Made by a program: the position numbers and the translations under genes
The notes under the pieces: model-generated
Seen by the model: only the letters and a program-made list of their open reading frames with translations
Databases searched by the model: none
What the model was told of the DNA's origin: nothing
Shown here: positions 1 through 8,453 of the stretch, in pieces
How the letters are laid out: the number at the start of each line of letters is the position of its first letter
How positions within the stretch are numbered: position 1 is the stretch's first letter
From: an uncultured Litoreibacter sp.
Lineage (GTDB): Bacteria > Pseudomonadota > Alphaproteobacteria > Rhodobacterales > Rhodobacteraceae
Direction of reading: 5' to 3'
Length of the DNA stretch: 64,000 nucleotides
NCBI GenBank assembly: GCA_947494645.1
Contig: CANLVO010000001.1
Coordinates: forward strand, 682,001-746,000

Positions 1-677
1 GTCTTTACATCCAGATAGCCATGTTCTGCTGTCGCCCGGATTGTACCGCTTAAATCCAGTTCCTCGGCGGCCCCGTCTCGCGCCCAGCGGCGCAGACGCT
101 TGAGTGCAACCTTGATGTTACGGGTGCCCAATTCCACATTGCCGTCGAGGTCGCGAAACTCCCGCTTATCCCAAACTTTGACCGCGCGTTGATGGCGGCT
201 TTCGTGCTGCCCGATGCGGACGCCCTCAGGGTTATACCCATAGGCCCCAAAGGGGGAGGTGCCGGCTGTGCCGATCCACTTACTGCCCCCCTGATGGCGC
301 TTCTCTTGTTCCTTTAGACGCTGCTTGAGCGTCTCCATCAGCTTGTCGAACCCGCCCAGCGCCTCGATTTCGGCGCGTTCCTCGGCGCTGAGATGCTTTT
401 CAGCAAGCTTCTTGATCCAGTCCTCAGGAATATCGACAGCCTCAAGCATCTCGCCCGTATCAATATGCTCCAAGCCCTCAAAAGTCGCCGCAAACGCGCG
501 GTCGAAGCGGTCAAGATGGCGTTCGTCTTTGACCATTGCTGTCCGGGCGAAATAGTAAAACCCGTCCAGATCATAAGTGACCAACCCGGCACTGAGGCCT
601 TCCAGAAAAGAAAGGTATTCGCGCAGCGAGACGGGGAGTTTAGCACCGCGCAGATTTTCGAAGAAGCGCAGGAACAT
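1..677 (-). CDS. VWA-domain CoxE-like protein (3' end outside window)
   Basis: The first 225 codons are visible; the gene runs off the left edge, so the C-terminal von Willebrand A half with the metal site is not seen. The N-terminus (MFLRFFENLRGAKLPVSL) and the middle part, rich in charged residues with a GTAGTSPFGAYGYNPEG stretch, match the CoxE-like VWA proteins that accompany MoxR ATPases. MoxR-VWA pairs act as chaperone-like modules that insert metals or remodel protein complexes; the client here is unknown. The MoxR gene lies about 2 kb upstream in the same direction, with three small genes between. The ATG at 677 is chosen because family similarity starts there and it lies 6 bases after the upstream stop. 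Family assignment is good, function is inferred. Confidence 0.8.
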   Translation of the reverse strand, partial: MFLRFFENLRGAKLPVSLREYLSFLEGLSAGLVTYDLDGFYYFARTAMVKDERHLDRFDRAFAATFEGLEHIDTGEMLEAVDIPEDWIKKLAEKHLSAEERAEIEALGGFDKLMETLKQRLKEQEKRHQGGSKWIGTAGTSPFGAYGYNPEGVRIGQHESRHQRAVKVWDKREFRDLDGNVELGTRNIKVALKRLRRWARDGAAEELDLSGTIRATAEHGYLDVK

Positions 678-683
678 GGCAGT

Positions 684-854
684 CTACCCTGCCTGGCGGG
701 CCAGAAATATCGTAACGAACAGGGCGACAAAACCGAAAGCTACGGCGTAGCCGAACGCGTATTGTGCCATGTCTTTCTTATTGCCGCCTCGGCGCGCCAT
801 GACCATGGCTCCGACAATTGCGCCCAGCAAAGCTCCGATGAGAAAGCCAGTCAT
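684..854 (-). CDS. Small two-helix membrane protein, 56 aa
   Basis: An uninterrupted 56-codon frame starts with ATG at 854 and ends with TAG just before the VWA gene. The protein has an N-terminal hydrophobic helix (FLIGALLGAIVGAMVMA), a short positive loop (RRGGNKKD) and a second hydrophobic helix (FGFVALFVTIFLA), so it is probably an inner-membrane protein with both ends on the same side. It is co-directional and tightly packed between the DUF2927 lipoprotein (9 bases) and the VWA gene (6 bases), which supports it as real. I do not recognise a named family. Confidence 0.6.
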   Translation of the reverse strand: MTGFLIGALLGAIVGAMVMARRGGNKKDMAQYAFGYAVAFGFVALFVTIFLARQAG

Positions 855-863
855 ATCAGCGCG

Positions 864-2243
864 TTATCCTTGTCTTGGGGTCAGCGCACTGATCTCATTG
901 AGCCGCGCGCGCACGTTTTCGTCGGAGCCAAACCCATAGCGGCCCCAACCCAGCGCGTCCAGCCGTACGGCACGTGCCTCATCGTCGCGGCCCATGGCCT
1001 CGAAGGCTTGTGCTTTGATCATCAGAAGCGTCGCCAGAAGAGCTGCGTTCTCGCCACCACGCGCGGCCGGGATTGCCTCGTCGGTCATCTTGACTGCGGT
1101 CTCAAACTGCCCGGATGACAGTGCAAACGCCGCCATTTGCGTGGCGACATGCGCGGCCTGCACGGAGGTACCATAGAGGCTTTTGTAGAGCTTGCCCGAT
1201 TCAACGAAGGACGAGATCGCCAGCTGGGGTTTTTGGCCCAGTGTCACACGTCCCTGAACGAACAACGAGAACGCGAGACGGTTGTCAGTCCACCCCTGTG
1301 CCTGCGCGATACGCACAGCTTCCGCCGCAAGTGCAGCACGCTTGGCTGGTGACACGCGTGGTGCGAGCGCGTCTGAGATCGTCTTGTTCCATGCTTGCGG
1401 TGTTGCAGAAACGGTCGTCCGCGATTGCCTTTGGCCTGTCGGGTTGATCCGAGCAAACAGGGAGGGAAGCGCCGCGCGAGCCTCGGACCGGGACATGCCA
1501 TTGCGCAGCTCGGGTGCGTAATAGGCCCGCAGGATCAACATGTCGAAACCGGTCAGGACGGTATGGAAGTTGTCGTCATTGAAGATCGAGTTTGGCAGCC
1601 GGTAAAGGTCATTAAGCGGACCCAGCGCCTGCGCGACTTCTTCATGAAGACAATCGCGCACCTCTTGCGGCGACACATCGGACGGGATGATGATCGTGGC
1701 GCGATTGCGTTGCGCCAGCTTGGACCAGTCTGTGGTGCCACGATGACGGTTCTTACGAAACTCCCGCCATCCGGTGACATTCGGGACCACAAAGCAGGCA
1801 GCTTGCGGGACCGCGCGTTGCAGGGTCTTGCGCGGCACAGCGTCGATGATGATCTCCGCGTCTTCGCCGGGACGAGCGCGCGAAATGTCGATGCCCGCCT
1901 CGCGCTGTAGCCGCGCGAGCAGCTGTGAGAGGTCAAATTCCAGGCTTGCAGGGGCGCTGCCAATAACGCTGACCCGAACAGGGCCTTTGAAACGGGTCAG
2001 GAAGGGCAGGGCGCGGCCGCTCTCCATCTGGAAGGACAGCTCCAGAAAATCCTCGACCAGTTCGGCATTCGAACGCGAACTCGGCGCGGCGGCCCGGGCA
2101 ACGAAGCTTTTCATCGGTGGAAGATCGGTGCTTTGCGCCGCGCGCGATGCCACTTCGCTTAGCGAACTGGGCGCACAAGCGGCCAAGCCGATGACCGAGG
2201 CCATCAACAAAGAACGCAGAATCAGTGGCTTAGAGCAACGCAT
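864..2243 (-). CDS. DUF2927 domain lipoprotein
   Basis: A predicted 459-aa lipoprotein. The chosen ATG (2243) gives a basic N-terminus, a hydrophobic stretch and lipobox LAAC with Cys23; upstream in-frame starts would overlap the GNAT gene and bury the signal peptide. Residues about 60-270 match DUF2927, including the conserved segment DCLHEEVAQALGPLNDLYR with H200-E201-E202. This resembles a metallopeptidase helix but lacks the second histidine of HExxH, so activity is uncertain. The C-terminal 180 residues are helical and TPR-like (repeated A-rich helices, last part EAMGRDDEARAVRLDALGW). It sits 7 bases after the GNAT gene in the MoxR-led run. It is probably attached to a membrane facing the periplasm; its role is unknown. 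Confidence 0.8.
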   Translation of the reverse strand: MRCSKPLILRSLLMASVIGLAACAPSSLSEVASRAAQSTDLPPMKSFVARAAAPSSRSNAELVEDFLELSFQMESGRALPFLTRFKGPVRVSVIGSAPASLEFDLSQLLARLQREAGIDISRARPGEDAEIIIDAVPRKTLQRAVPQAACFVVPNVTGWREFRKNRHRGTTDWSKLAQRNRATIIIPSDVSPQEVRDCLHEEVAQALGPLNDLYRLPNSIFNDDNFHTVLTGFDMLILRAYYAPELRNGMSRSEARAALPSLFARINPTGQRQSRTTVSATPQAWNKTISDALAPRVSPAKRAALAAEAVRIAQAQGWTDNRLAFSLFVQGRVTLGQKPQLAISSFVESGKLYKSLYGTSVQAAHVATQMAAFALSSGQFETAVKMTDEAIPAARGGENAALLATLLMIKAQAFEAMGRDDEARAVRLDALGWGRYGFGSDENVRARLNEISALTPRQG

Positions 2244-2250
2244 TCGGCGT

Positions 2251-2694
2251 TTATACCCGTTTATATTTGATAAAGGGGGTTTTTTCGCCAACGCGGTCGT
2301 AGAGTTTCCGCGCTGTTGCATTGAAATCCTGCGTCAGCCAATAGACGCCCGATATGCCGGCCTTGTCTGCCTCGCTATAGACCGCCTCGATCAATGCTCG
2401 ACCCGCACCGGTTCCGCGTGTGTCGGGGTCGACATAGAGGTCTTGTAGATAGCAGGTGTTTTCGACAGTCCAGCCATGTCGATGAAACAGGTAATGGGTC
2501 AGGCCGACGAGCTTGCCATCAAGCTCAGCGACCAGCCCAGAGAAGTCCTGCGGGTCATCGCCAAGTAATCTTGCGAAGTAGATGTCGTAGATGTCCTGCG
2601 GCAGGCTGGTTTCGTAGAACGCCAGGTAGCCGGTCCACAGCGTGTTCCATGCTTCGCGGTCAGAGGCGGCAAGGGGACGGATGAGTAATGCCAT
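2251..2694 (-). CDS. GNAT family N-acetyltransferase
   Basis: A 147-aa single-domain GNAT protein. It begins with the typical beta-strand start (ALLIRPLAASDREAW) and carries the acetyl-CoA pyrophosphate loop TRGTGAGRAL at about residues 92-101, preceded by CYLQDLYVDP, the usual beta4 strand. The C-terminus (NATARKLYDRVGEKTPFIKY) is the standard family ending. The substrate cannot be read from the sequence; small-molecule amines or N-termini are the usual targets. It lies 8 bases downstream of the MoxR gene and is likely co-transcribed with it, although no functional link is known. Confidence 0.88.
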   Translation of the reverse strand: MALLIRPLAASDREAWNTLWTGYLAFYETSLPQDIYDIYFARLLGDDPQDFSGLVAELDGKLVGLTHYLFHRHGWTVENTCYLQDLYVDPDTRGTGAGRALIEAVYSEADKAGISGVYWLTQDFNATARKLYDRVGEKTPFIKYKRV

Positions 2695-2702
2695 ATCCGG
2701 GC

Positions 2703-3542
2703 CTAACGCTGAGAGCGGGCCATAAAGGCCAGCCGTTCAAACAGATGCACATCCTGCTCGTTCTTTAGCAACGCGCCGTGCAGTTTCGGCAGGGCATTTG
2801 CGCCGTCGCGTTTCAGGTCGCTCGGATCCAAATCTTCGGCCAGCAGCAGCTTGAGCCAGTCCAGCACCTCTGATGTGGACGGTTTCTTTTTGAGGCCCGG
2901 TGTGTCGCGGATCTCGAAAAATTCGGTGAGCGCAGTGGTGAGCAGGGCCGGTTTGATGCCCGGATGATGAACCTCGACAATTTTGCGCAGCGTGTCGATT
3001 TCGGGGAACTTGATGTAATGGAAGAAGCAACGGCGCAGAAACGCGTCTGGCAGCTCTTTTTCGTTGTTTGATGTGATGATGACGATCGGGCGGTGCTTTG
3101 CGGTGATCGTCTCGCCTGTCTCGTAGACATGGAACTCCATCCGGTCGAGTTCCTGCAGCAGATCGTTTGGAAATTCGATATCAGCTTTGTCGACCTCGTC
3201 AATCAACAGCACTTTGCGTTCGTCAGCCTCAAAGGCTTGCCACAGCTTGCCTTTGCGAATGTAGTTTTTGACGTCATGCACCCGCTCCTCGCCCAACTGG
3301 CTGTCGCGCAGACGAGAGACGGCGTCGTATTCATAGAGCCCTTGCTGCGCCTTGGTGGTGGATTTGACGTGCCACTCGATCATCTCGAGTCCCAAAGCGG
3401 CAGAGACCTGTCGCGCCAGCTCAGTTTTCCCCGTGCCGGGCTCGCCCTTCACCAAGAGGGGGCGTTCCAGTGTGACAGAGGCGTTTACGGCCACAGTCAG
3501 GTCCTCGGTGGCGACGTAGGAATCGGTGCCGGTGAATTTCAT
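2703..3542 (-). CDS. MoxR family AAA+ ATPase
   Basis: A 279-aa AAA+ ATPase. Walker A is GEPGTGKT at about residues 33-40, Walker B is VLLIDEVDKAD, and sensor 1 follows in IVIITSNNEKELPDAFLRR, including the arginine-finger region. These are the MoxR/RavA-type features. The ATG at 3542 (MKFTGTDSYVATEDL) is preferred over an upstream in-frame start at 3602 because an AGAGG ribosome site lies just before it and homologs start there. MoxR ATPases work with VWA-domain partners in folding or metal-insertion tasks; the VWA gene lies at the end of the same gene run. The upstream 184 bases separate it from the divergent dksA and should hold both promoters. Confidence 0.9.
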   Translation of the reverse strand: MKFTGTDSYVATEDLTVAVNASVTLERPLLVKGEPGTGKTELARQVSAALGLEMIEWHVKSTTKAQQGLYEYDAVSRLRDSQLGEERVHDVKNYIRKGKLWQAFEADERKVLLIDEVDKADIEFPNDLLQELDRMEFHVYETGETITAKHRPIVIITSNNEKELPDAFLRRCFFHYIKFPEIDTLRKIVEVHHPGIKPALLTTALTEFFEIRDTPGLKKKPSTSEVLDWLKLLLAEDLDPSDLKRDGANALPKLHGALLKNEQDVHLFERLAFMARSQR

Positions 3543-3726
3543 AAGTGTTTCAAACCTCTGTGGGTCGGAGCTGCGGATTGCGCGGCTCTGTTCAAATTCC
3601 ATTCATAGCGGCCCTTATCTGCGTGACAAGAGCAGGCTCATTCGCTAGATCATCCGCACCGAAGGTTAAGCGCGACAGTCCGAGTCGGGGGCTGAGGTCG
3701 CTTAAACAGTTAAGGGAGTTTAGGGG
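3543..3726. promoter_or_regulatory. Divergent intergenic region moxR-type / dksA
   Basis: 184 bases between two divergent starts. It must hold the promoters of both units by position. A purine-rich AGGGAG sits about 8 bases before the dksA ATG. I see no clear palindromic operator. Confidence 0.4.
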
Positions 3727-4149
3727 ATGAAAGCCGAAGTATTTTTGCCAGATGACTATCGTCCGGCGGAAGATGAACCCTTCATGAATGAGCGCCAGAC
3801 CGAGTATTTCAGGCGCAAACTGCAAGATTGGCGCCAGTCCATTCTTGACGAAACCAACCTGACAATCGAAGGCATGCAGGAAGGCACACGCAATATTCCT
3901 GATGTGGCCGACCGTGCGTCCGAGGAAACCGACCGCGCGCTTGAGCTGCGTACGCGGGACCGCCAGCGTAAGCTGATTTCCAAGATCGACAGCGCGATCC
4001 GCCGCATCGACGAGGGCGAGTATGGCTATTGCAACGACACGGGCGAGCCGATTTCGCTGAAACGTCTCGACGCGCGTCCCATCGCCATGCTGAGCCTAGA
4101 GGCGCAAGAGCGCCACGAGCGCCGCGAGAAAGTCCACCGCGACGACTAG
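3727..4149 (+). CDS. dksA: RNA polymerase-binding protein DksA
   Basis: A 140-aa DksA/TraR-family protein. It binds the RNA polymerase secondary channel and, with ppGpp, adjusts transcription of stable RNA and amino-acid genes. The coiled-coil region covers residues about 20-95 (ERQTEYFRRKLQDWRQSIL through KLISKIDSAIRRIDEGEYG) and is followed by the zinc-finger fold YGYCNDTGEPISLKRLDARP. Only one of the four classical zinc-binding cysteines is present (C102); alphaproteobacterial DksA proteins are known with such degenerate fingers, so this is not evidence of decay. An AGGGAG ribosome site lies 8 bases before the ATG. It has its own strong terminator at 4174-4202 and appears monocistronic. 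Confidence 0.92.
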   Translation: MKAEVFLPDDYRPAEDEPFMNERQTEYFRRKLQDWRQSILDETNLTIEGMQEGTRNIPDVADRASEETDRALELRTRDRQRKLISKIDSAIRRIDEGEYGYCNDTGEPISLKRLDARPIAMLSLEAQERHERREKVHRDD

Positions 4150-4173
4150 ATCACAGCCAATTATCTTGAAATT

Positions 4174-4202
4174 GCCGGGCCTGACGCCCGGCTTTTTCTT
4201 TT
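4174..4202 (+). terminator. Rho-independent terminator of dksA
   Basis: A perfect 7-bp stem GCCGGGC/GCCCGGC (4174-4180 with 4186-4192), loop CTGAC, followed directly by a T-rich tract. It begins 25 bases after the dksA stop and ends 14 bases before the LysE gene. Confidence 0.9.
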
Positions 4203-4215
4203 GTAGGTTCGTTTC

Positions 4216-4812
4216 ATGCTGAGTTTTGCTGCTGCCGTTTTCTTGCTGATTATTACCCCGGGTCCCGGCGTATTGTCACTGGCGGGCGTCGGTGCGGCCT
4301 ACGGGTTTCGTGCCGGTTTGCGATACTTCACGGGGCTATTCATCGGGACCAACTTGGTCGCTCTGGCGGTGATTACCGGGTTGGCTGCGTTGATCTTGGC
4401 CAGCACAGCGATCCGCACGGTATTGATGATCGCCTCTACCGCATACCTGCTTTATTTGGCTTACAAGATTGCGACCGCAGGAAGCCGCATCGGTTTTACT
4501 GCGGCGCCCCGTCAACCCGGCATTTGGGACGGGGTCGCCTTGCAGCTGATCAACCCCAAAGCCTATGTCGTCAACACCACCTTGTTTTCAGGGTTCGCTT
4601 TTCTACCGCAATCATACGTTGCAGAAGTGGCGCTTAAGCTACTGATCGCAAACGTGATTTGGGTCAGTTTGCATTTCTTGTGGTTGTGGGTTGGTGCGCG
4701 GATAAAGGCGATGAACCTCGCGCCGCGCACACAACGCATGATCAACGTCTTTATGGCCTGTGCAATGCTCGCGGTGGTGTTTCTGGCGCTTTGGAGCTCA
4801 GGGATCGGTTAG
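4216..4812 (+). CDS. LysE family exporter
   Basis: A 198-aa inner-membrane protein with five to six hydrophobic segments and the family's N-terminal signature TPGPGVLSLAGVGAAYG (residues about 16-32), plus the mid-protein QLINPKAYVVNTTLF element typical of LysE/RhtB proteins. These proteins export amino acids or their analogues; the substrate is not predictable. The gene starts right after the dksA terminator, so it needs its own promoter or depends on read-through. It converges with xthA, two bases apart. Confidence 0.88.
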   Translation: MLSFAAAVFLLIITPGPGVLSLAGVGAAYGFRAGLRYFTGLFIGTNLVALAVITGLAALILASTAIRTVLMIASTAYLLYLAYKIATAGSRIGFTAAPRQPGIWDGVALQLINPKAYVVNTTLFSGFAFLPQSYVAEVALKLLIANVIWVSLHFLWLWVGARIKAMNLAPRTQRMINVFMACAMLAVVFLALWSSGIG

Positions 4813-4814
4813 CG

Positions 4815-5597
4815 TCAAAGCTGCAGATCGACCCAGACCGGTACGTGGTCAGACGGCTTTTCACGGCCTCGGATTTCATAGTCAATCTTGCACTCTTGCA
4901 GACAGTCGGCGGCCTGTGGGGACAAGAGCAGATGGTCGATCCGAATGCCGTCATTCTTGTTCCACGCGCCAGCTTGATAGTCCCAAAAAGAGAATTGCTC
5001 AGGCAGTTGGTTGCGGGCACGGAAGGCGTCCGTGAAGCCGAGATTGAGGATGCGCCGGAACGCGGCGCGGCTCTCCGGGCGGAACAAAGCGTCTTCGACC
5101 CACGCTTGTGGCCGTTTAGCATCTTCGGGCTGGGGGATGATGTTATAGTCGCCAGCCATCATAGTAGGAATCTCTTCCGCCAGAAGCGCCTCAGCGCGGG
5201 TACGCAGACGCTCCATCCAAGCCAGCTTATAGTCGTATTTGGGCCCCGGAGCGGGGTTCCCATTTGGCAAATACAGGCCGCAGATACGGATCGGTTTGCT
5301 TTCGCCCATCACAAGGGCCTCGATCCAGCGGGCTTGCTCGTCCTCGTCGTCGCCTGGCAGGCCACGGCGAACGTCTTCAAGGGGGAGTTTTGATAAGATC
5401 GCCACGCCATTGAAGCTTTTTTGTCCATGGGTTTCAACGATGTAGCCCATGTCTTCAAAGATCTCTCGCGGGAAGGCCTCGTCGACGGATTTGATCTCTT
5501 GCAGCACGACGACGTCAGGCTCTGCCTCTTTCAACCAATCGGGGAGTGCATTGATCCGCGCTTTAATGCCGTTGATGTTGAAGGTTGCAATTTTCAT
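4815..5597 (-). CDS. xthA: Exodeoxyribonuclease III
   Basis: A 260-aa Mg-dependent AP endonuclease/3'-5' exonuclease of base excision repair. Signature residues are visible in order: MKIATFNINGIKAR start, VVVLQEIKS with the metal-binding Glu, GLYLPNGNP, the catalytic MAGDYNIIP segment, and the terminal GIRIDHLLLS and PSDHVPVW with the active-site Asp-His. Length fits the family. The ATG at 5597 is chosen over an upstream start at 5618 because the family begins with MKIA. It follows the unknown 241-aa gene by 27 bases on the same strand and may be co-transcribed with it. Confidence 0.95.
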   Translation of the reverse strand: MKIATFNINGIKARINALPDWLKEAEPDVVVLQEIKSVDEAFPREIFEDMGYIVETHGQKSFNGVAILSKLPLEDVRRGLPGDDEDEQARWIEALVMGESKPIRICGLYLPNGNPAPGPKYDYKLAWMERLRTRAEALLAEEIPTMMAGDYNIIPQPEDAKRPQAWVEDALFRPESRAAFRRILNLGFTDAFRARNQLPEQFSFWDYQAGAWNKNDGIRIDHLLLSPQAADCLQECKIDYEIRGREKPSDHVPVWVDLQL

Positions 5598-5624
5598 GCC
5601 AAAGCCCCGATCCGCCACTCTGGC

Positions 5625-6350
5625 TCAGGTATCGCGCGAAGTACGATTGGGAGCAAGGGCGGCATCGAGCCAAAGCGCATCAAGGTCGCGCAATTTGGCT
5701 GCGTCAAATCGGTTTTCTTCTAGCCAATAGCGGCCTGACGGCACGAAGTAGTTCAAGTCCACCTCCATCTGTCGCGCGCGTGCCGCGATACTTCTATCAA
5801 ACTGCTGGGGTTTTGCGTGGGGCAGGGTTTCGAGCGTGGCGCGTGGAAAGACGAGGCGGCTAGGTTCATTCGACAGGTTCACGACTGCACATCCCTGTTC
5901 CGCGGCGGCGATCATCAGACGGGCTGATTTCGCTTCGAGCGATTGCAATGTCACGTCTTCACGCAACGGATCCGCCTCGCCTTTTCCGTAAAAATGGGTT
6001 TGCGCGCCGTCATAGGTCAGATCGCACCCCATATAGGCGAGCACGCGGGGCCTGTGCGCGTGCAATGCCCAATAACCGGCGGTATAGGCCATCGTGCCCC
6101 CTGCATAAACGAACCCGCCATAGAGGTTCTGTGCCGGCACATAGTCATCTGCTGAAACCAGCTGCTGACCGGGCGACAATGCGTTTGGCAACCGGTCTTG
6201 AGAAAAATCCTCTGGAAAGATCAGGCTGTCCCAATCGGGGCGCACAGCAAAAGCGTTGTTAATTGCCAGAATATGGCTGATATGTGCCCGCGGCCAATCG
6301 CGGGCCGTCACCACATTTGGGCCACTGCCAAGGATCAAGCACGTCGTCAT
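5625..6350 (-). CDS. Conserved hypothetical protein, 241 aa
   Basis: A soluble 241-aa protein that I do not assign to a named family. It begins with a Rossmann-like beta-loop (TTCLILGSGPNVV) and contains GGFVYAGGTMAYTAGYWAL, YMGCDLTYDG and THFYGKGEADPL. This order (nucleotide loop, glycine/aromatic helix, GCD strand, H-F-Y-G loop) resembles DUF115/MptE-like and some sialyltransferase-like folds, but the match is only visual. There is no signal peptide or membrane helix. It sits upstream of xthA in the same direction. Confidence 0.7.
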   Translation of the reverse strand: MTTCLILGSGPNVVTARDWPRAHISHILAINNAFAVRPDWDSLIFPEDFSQDRLPNALSPGQQLVSADDYVPAQNLYGGFVYAGGTMAYTAGYWALHAHRPRVLAYMGCDLTYDGAQTHFYGKGEADPLREDVTLQSLEAKSARLMIAAAEQGCAVVNLSNEPSRLVFPRATLETLPHAKPQQFDRSIAARARQMEVDLNYFVPSGRYWLEENRFDAAKLRDLDALWLDAALAPNRTSRDT

Positions 6351-6524
6351 ATCGCTAATCTTTCTTGCTCATATGCAGGCCACGGTGGTCGGCTGATTGT
6401 TGCCAAATTCGTGTTAAAACAGGCAGATAGCACTGATTGTGTCAAAAACGAGAAAACCGCCACATTTTTGCCCCATTCCCGTGTTTTGCGGATAAGATAA
6501 TAAAAAAAATTGTATGAGGCAGTC

Positions 6525-6716
6525 ATGCACAAAGCAGCAATTCTCGCCAGTTTGGTGGGTCTCATCGTCATTACAGCATGTGGTGTCCCTCCGTCAGAGG
6601 ATGTGGCGACGAAGTCTGAATTCAAGCCCTTGGGCCAAGCCTATTTCGTGCCTGTCGCACCTGAAGACCTCGCGCAATCTGAAGCTTGGGCTGAAGTCGT
6701 CGCGGAATATAACTGA
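6525..6716 (+). CDS. Small lipoprotein, 63 aa
   Basis: A 63-aa protein with a basic start, hydrophobic stretch and lipobox-like ITAC followed by GVPPSEDV, so probably lipid-anchored. The mature part is about 44 residues, acidic, with no recognised domain. The ATG at 6525 is supported by GAGG 7 bases upstream; a TTG at 6510 in the same frame lacks one. The preceding AT-rich 170 bases, shared with the divergent 241-aa gene, look like a promoter region. The gene converges with the Fe-S carrier gene. Confidence 0.65.
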   Translation: MHKAAILASLVGLIVITACGVPPSEDVATKSEFKPLGQAYFVPVAPEDLAQSEAWAEVVAEYN

Positions 6717-6734
6717 GCGCGCCCGAGACCGTAG

Positions 6735-7064
6735 CTACATCGAAAACGAAGTGCCGCATCCGCAAGAGGACGTGGCATTTGGATTGTCGATCACAAAACG
6801 CGCGCCAATCAGTTCTTCTGTGAAATCAATGACGGCATTTTCCAGAAATGGCAGTGACACGCTGTCCACAACCACTTTCTGGCCGTCTTTCTCGAGCACC
6901 AAGTCATCATCCGATGGCGCATCGAGCTTAATTTCATATTGAAATCCGGAACAACCGCCCCCCTCGACCGCAACACGCAAAGCGTGGCCTTCGGTATCCG
7001 CACCGATCTCTGCAAGCCGGGCAAAGGCACGGTCGGTCACTTTTGGGGGCAGTGCAAGTTCCAT
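6735..7064 (-). CDS. HesB/IscA/ErpA-type iron-sulfur carrier
   Basis: A 109-aa A-type Fe-S cluster carrier. The three cluster-binding cysteines are present in the standard pattern: GGGCSGF (C38) and SSCGCG (C101, C103) near the C-terminus. Such proteins accept clusters from the ISC/SUF machinery and pass them to apo-enzymes. I chose ATG 7064 (MELALPPKVTDRAF) because GAGAG precedes it at good spacing and the family starts there; an in-frame start at 7106 adds 14 residues without a ribosome site. Whether it is ErpA or IscA cannot be settled here, since no isc or suf genes are adjacent. It is divergent from dgt. Confidence 0.9.
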   Translation of the reverse strand: MELALPPKVTDRAFARLAEIGADTEGHALRVAVEGGGCSGFQYEIKLDAPSDDDLVLEKDGQKVVVDSVSLPFLENAVIDFTEELIGARFVIDNPNATSSCGCGTSFSM

Positions 7065-7134
7065 GTCATCTCTCGTAACTGGTGTGTCATCAATGTAGGA
7101 TGACAACGGGGCAAGAACAAGAAGAGGCGGCTCA

Positions 7135-8310
7135 ATGACACGGGCAAGTTACGCATGCCATCCGGAACACAGCCGTGGCAGGCTGTATGCTGAAGAAGAA
7201 AGCGCATTTCGTAGTTGTTTCCAGCGCGACCGTGACCGGATTATCCACGCCTCAGCCTTCCGTCGCCTGAAGCATAAAACTCAGGTGTTTATCGAGCATG
7301 AAGGCGACTACTTTCGTACACGCCTGACCCATTCCATCGAGGTGGCGCAGGTGGCGCGGACCATTGCAGGCGTATTGGAGTTGAATACTGAGCTTTGCGA
7401 GGCCGTTGCGCTGGCACATGACCTTGGTCATCCGCCTTTCGGCCATACTGGCGAAGAGGCGCTGGACGCGCTCATGGCGCCTTATGGCGGCTTTGATCAC
7501 AATGCTCAGGCTTTGAAGATCGTGACTTCTTTGGAGCGGCATTATGCGGAGTGGGATGGGTTGAACCTCACCTGGGAAACCCTTGAAGGAATTGCAAAAC
7601 ATAACGGTCCGGTGGTTGGTGATCTACCTTTCGCCTTAAGCGAATACTCGGCGCGCCATGATCTTGAACTGAATAGTTATGCAAGCGCGGAGGCACAAGT
7701 CGCCGCTCTTGCTGACGACATCGCTTACAACAATCATGATCTGCATGACGGTTTGCGGGCGGAGCTGTTCTCCACAGACGAACTGGCAGAGCTGCCCCTA
7801 GTGGGCGACTGCTTTGCGCGGGTCGATGCGCTTTATCCCGGCCTGAACTACTACCGCCGCCGCCACGAAGCTTTGCGGCGGTTTTTTGGGCTGCTTGTCG
7901 AGGACGTGATTGTTGTTGCGCGGGGGCGGCTCGACGAGCTTGGACCGCGCGCAGTTGCCGACATTCGCGGCGCTGGGCGCCCAATGGTGCAGTTTTCGCC
8001 TGAGGTTTGGGCGCAATTGAAGGTCATCCGACGCTTTTTGTTCGAGCGCATGTACCGCGCACCGGCTGTCGTTGAAATGCGCGTGCAAGTGACCCAAGTG
8101 GTCAACGAGTTGTTCCCGTTATTCATGTCGCAGCCAGAACTGTTGCCAAAACAGTGGCGCAAGGACGTGGACGCCGCATCAGACGAGATTGGGCTCGCGC
8201 GGATTGTGGCGGACTATATCGCGGGGATGACAGATCGTTTTGCACTGCAAACGCATCAAAACCTGATTGGCGGGATTGCTGCGGACAGCTATGTGATTGC
8301 ACAGAATTGA
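7135..8310 (+). CDS. dgt: Deoxyguanosinetriphosphate triphosphohydrolase-like protein
   Basis: A 391-aa HD-superfamily dNTPase that cleaves dNTP to deoxynucleoside and triphosphate, helping control nucleotide pools. Metal-binding residues are visible: H66 in TRLTHSIEV, H95-D96 in ALAHDLGHPPFGHTGE, and the later DDIAYNNHD aspartate. The N-terminal RDRDRIIHASAFRRLKHKTQ element is also characteristic. Length matches the type-2 subgroup. argS follows in the same direction after 143 bases that contain a hairpin and the recurring GGAGTATTT motif. Confidence 0.93.
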   Translation: MTRASYACHPEHSRGRLYAEEESAFRSCFQRDRDRIIHASAFRRLKHKTQVFIEHEGDYFRTRLTHSIEVAQVARTIAGVLELNTELCEAVALAHDLGHPPFGHTGEEALDALMAPYGGFDHNAQALKIVTSLERHYAEWDGLNLTWETLEGIAKHNGPVVGDLPFALSEYSARHDLELNSYASAEAQVAALADDIAYNNHDLHDGLRAELFSTDELAELPLVGDCFARVDALYPGLNYYRRRHEALRRFFGLLVEDVIVVARGRLDELGPRAVADIRGAGRPMVQFSPEVWAQLKVIRRFLFERMYRAPAVVEMRVQVTQVVNELFPLFMSQPELLPKQWRKDVDAASDEIGLARIVADYIAGMTDRFALQTHQNLIGGIAADSYVIAQN

Positions 8311-8341
8311 TCCAGATGTGCCTGCGGCCCGCGATCTTTTA

Positions 8342-8392
8342 GGGGGCTCTGCCCCCAGCTTCGCTTCCCCGGAGTATTTCCGGACCAAATGG
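8342..8392 (+). repeat. GC hairpin plus GGAGTATTT motif
   Basis: A GGGGGC-TCT-GCCCCC hairpin (8342-8356) is followed by CCCCGGAGTATTTCC and ACCAAATGGA. The same composite recurs downstream of other genes in this window. Lying 3' of dgt, it may act as a weak transcript terminator or RNA-stabilising element. Confidence 0.6.
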
Positions 8393-8453
8393 AGGGGGTG
8401 GACGGCGCGTCGCTGCATGGTAAACCGCGCTGAACACGCAAGGAACCAACCCG

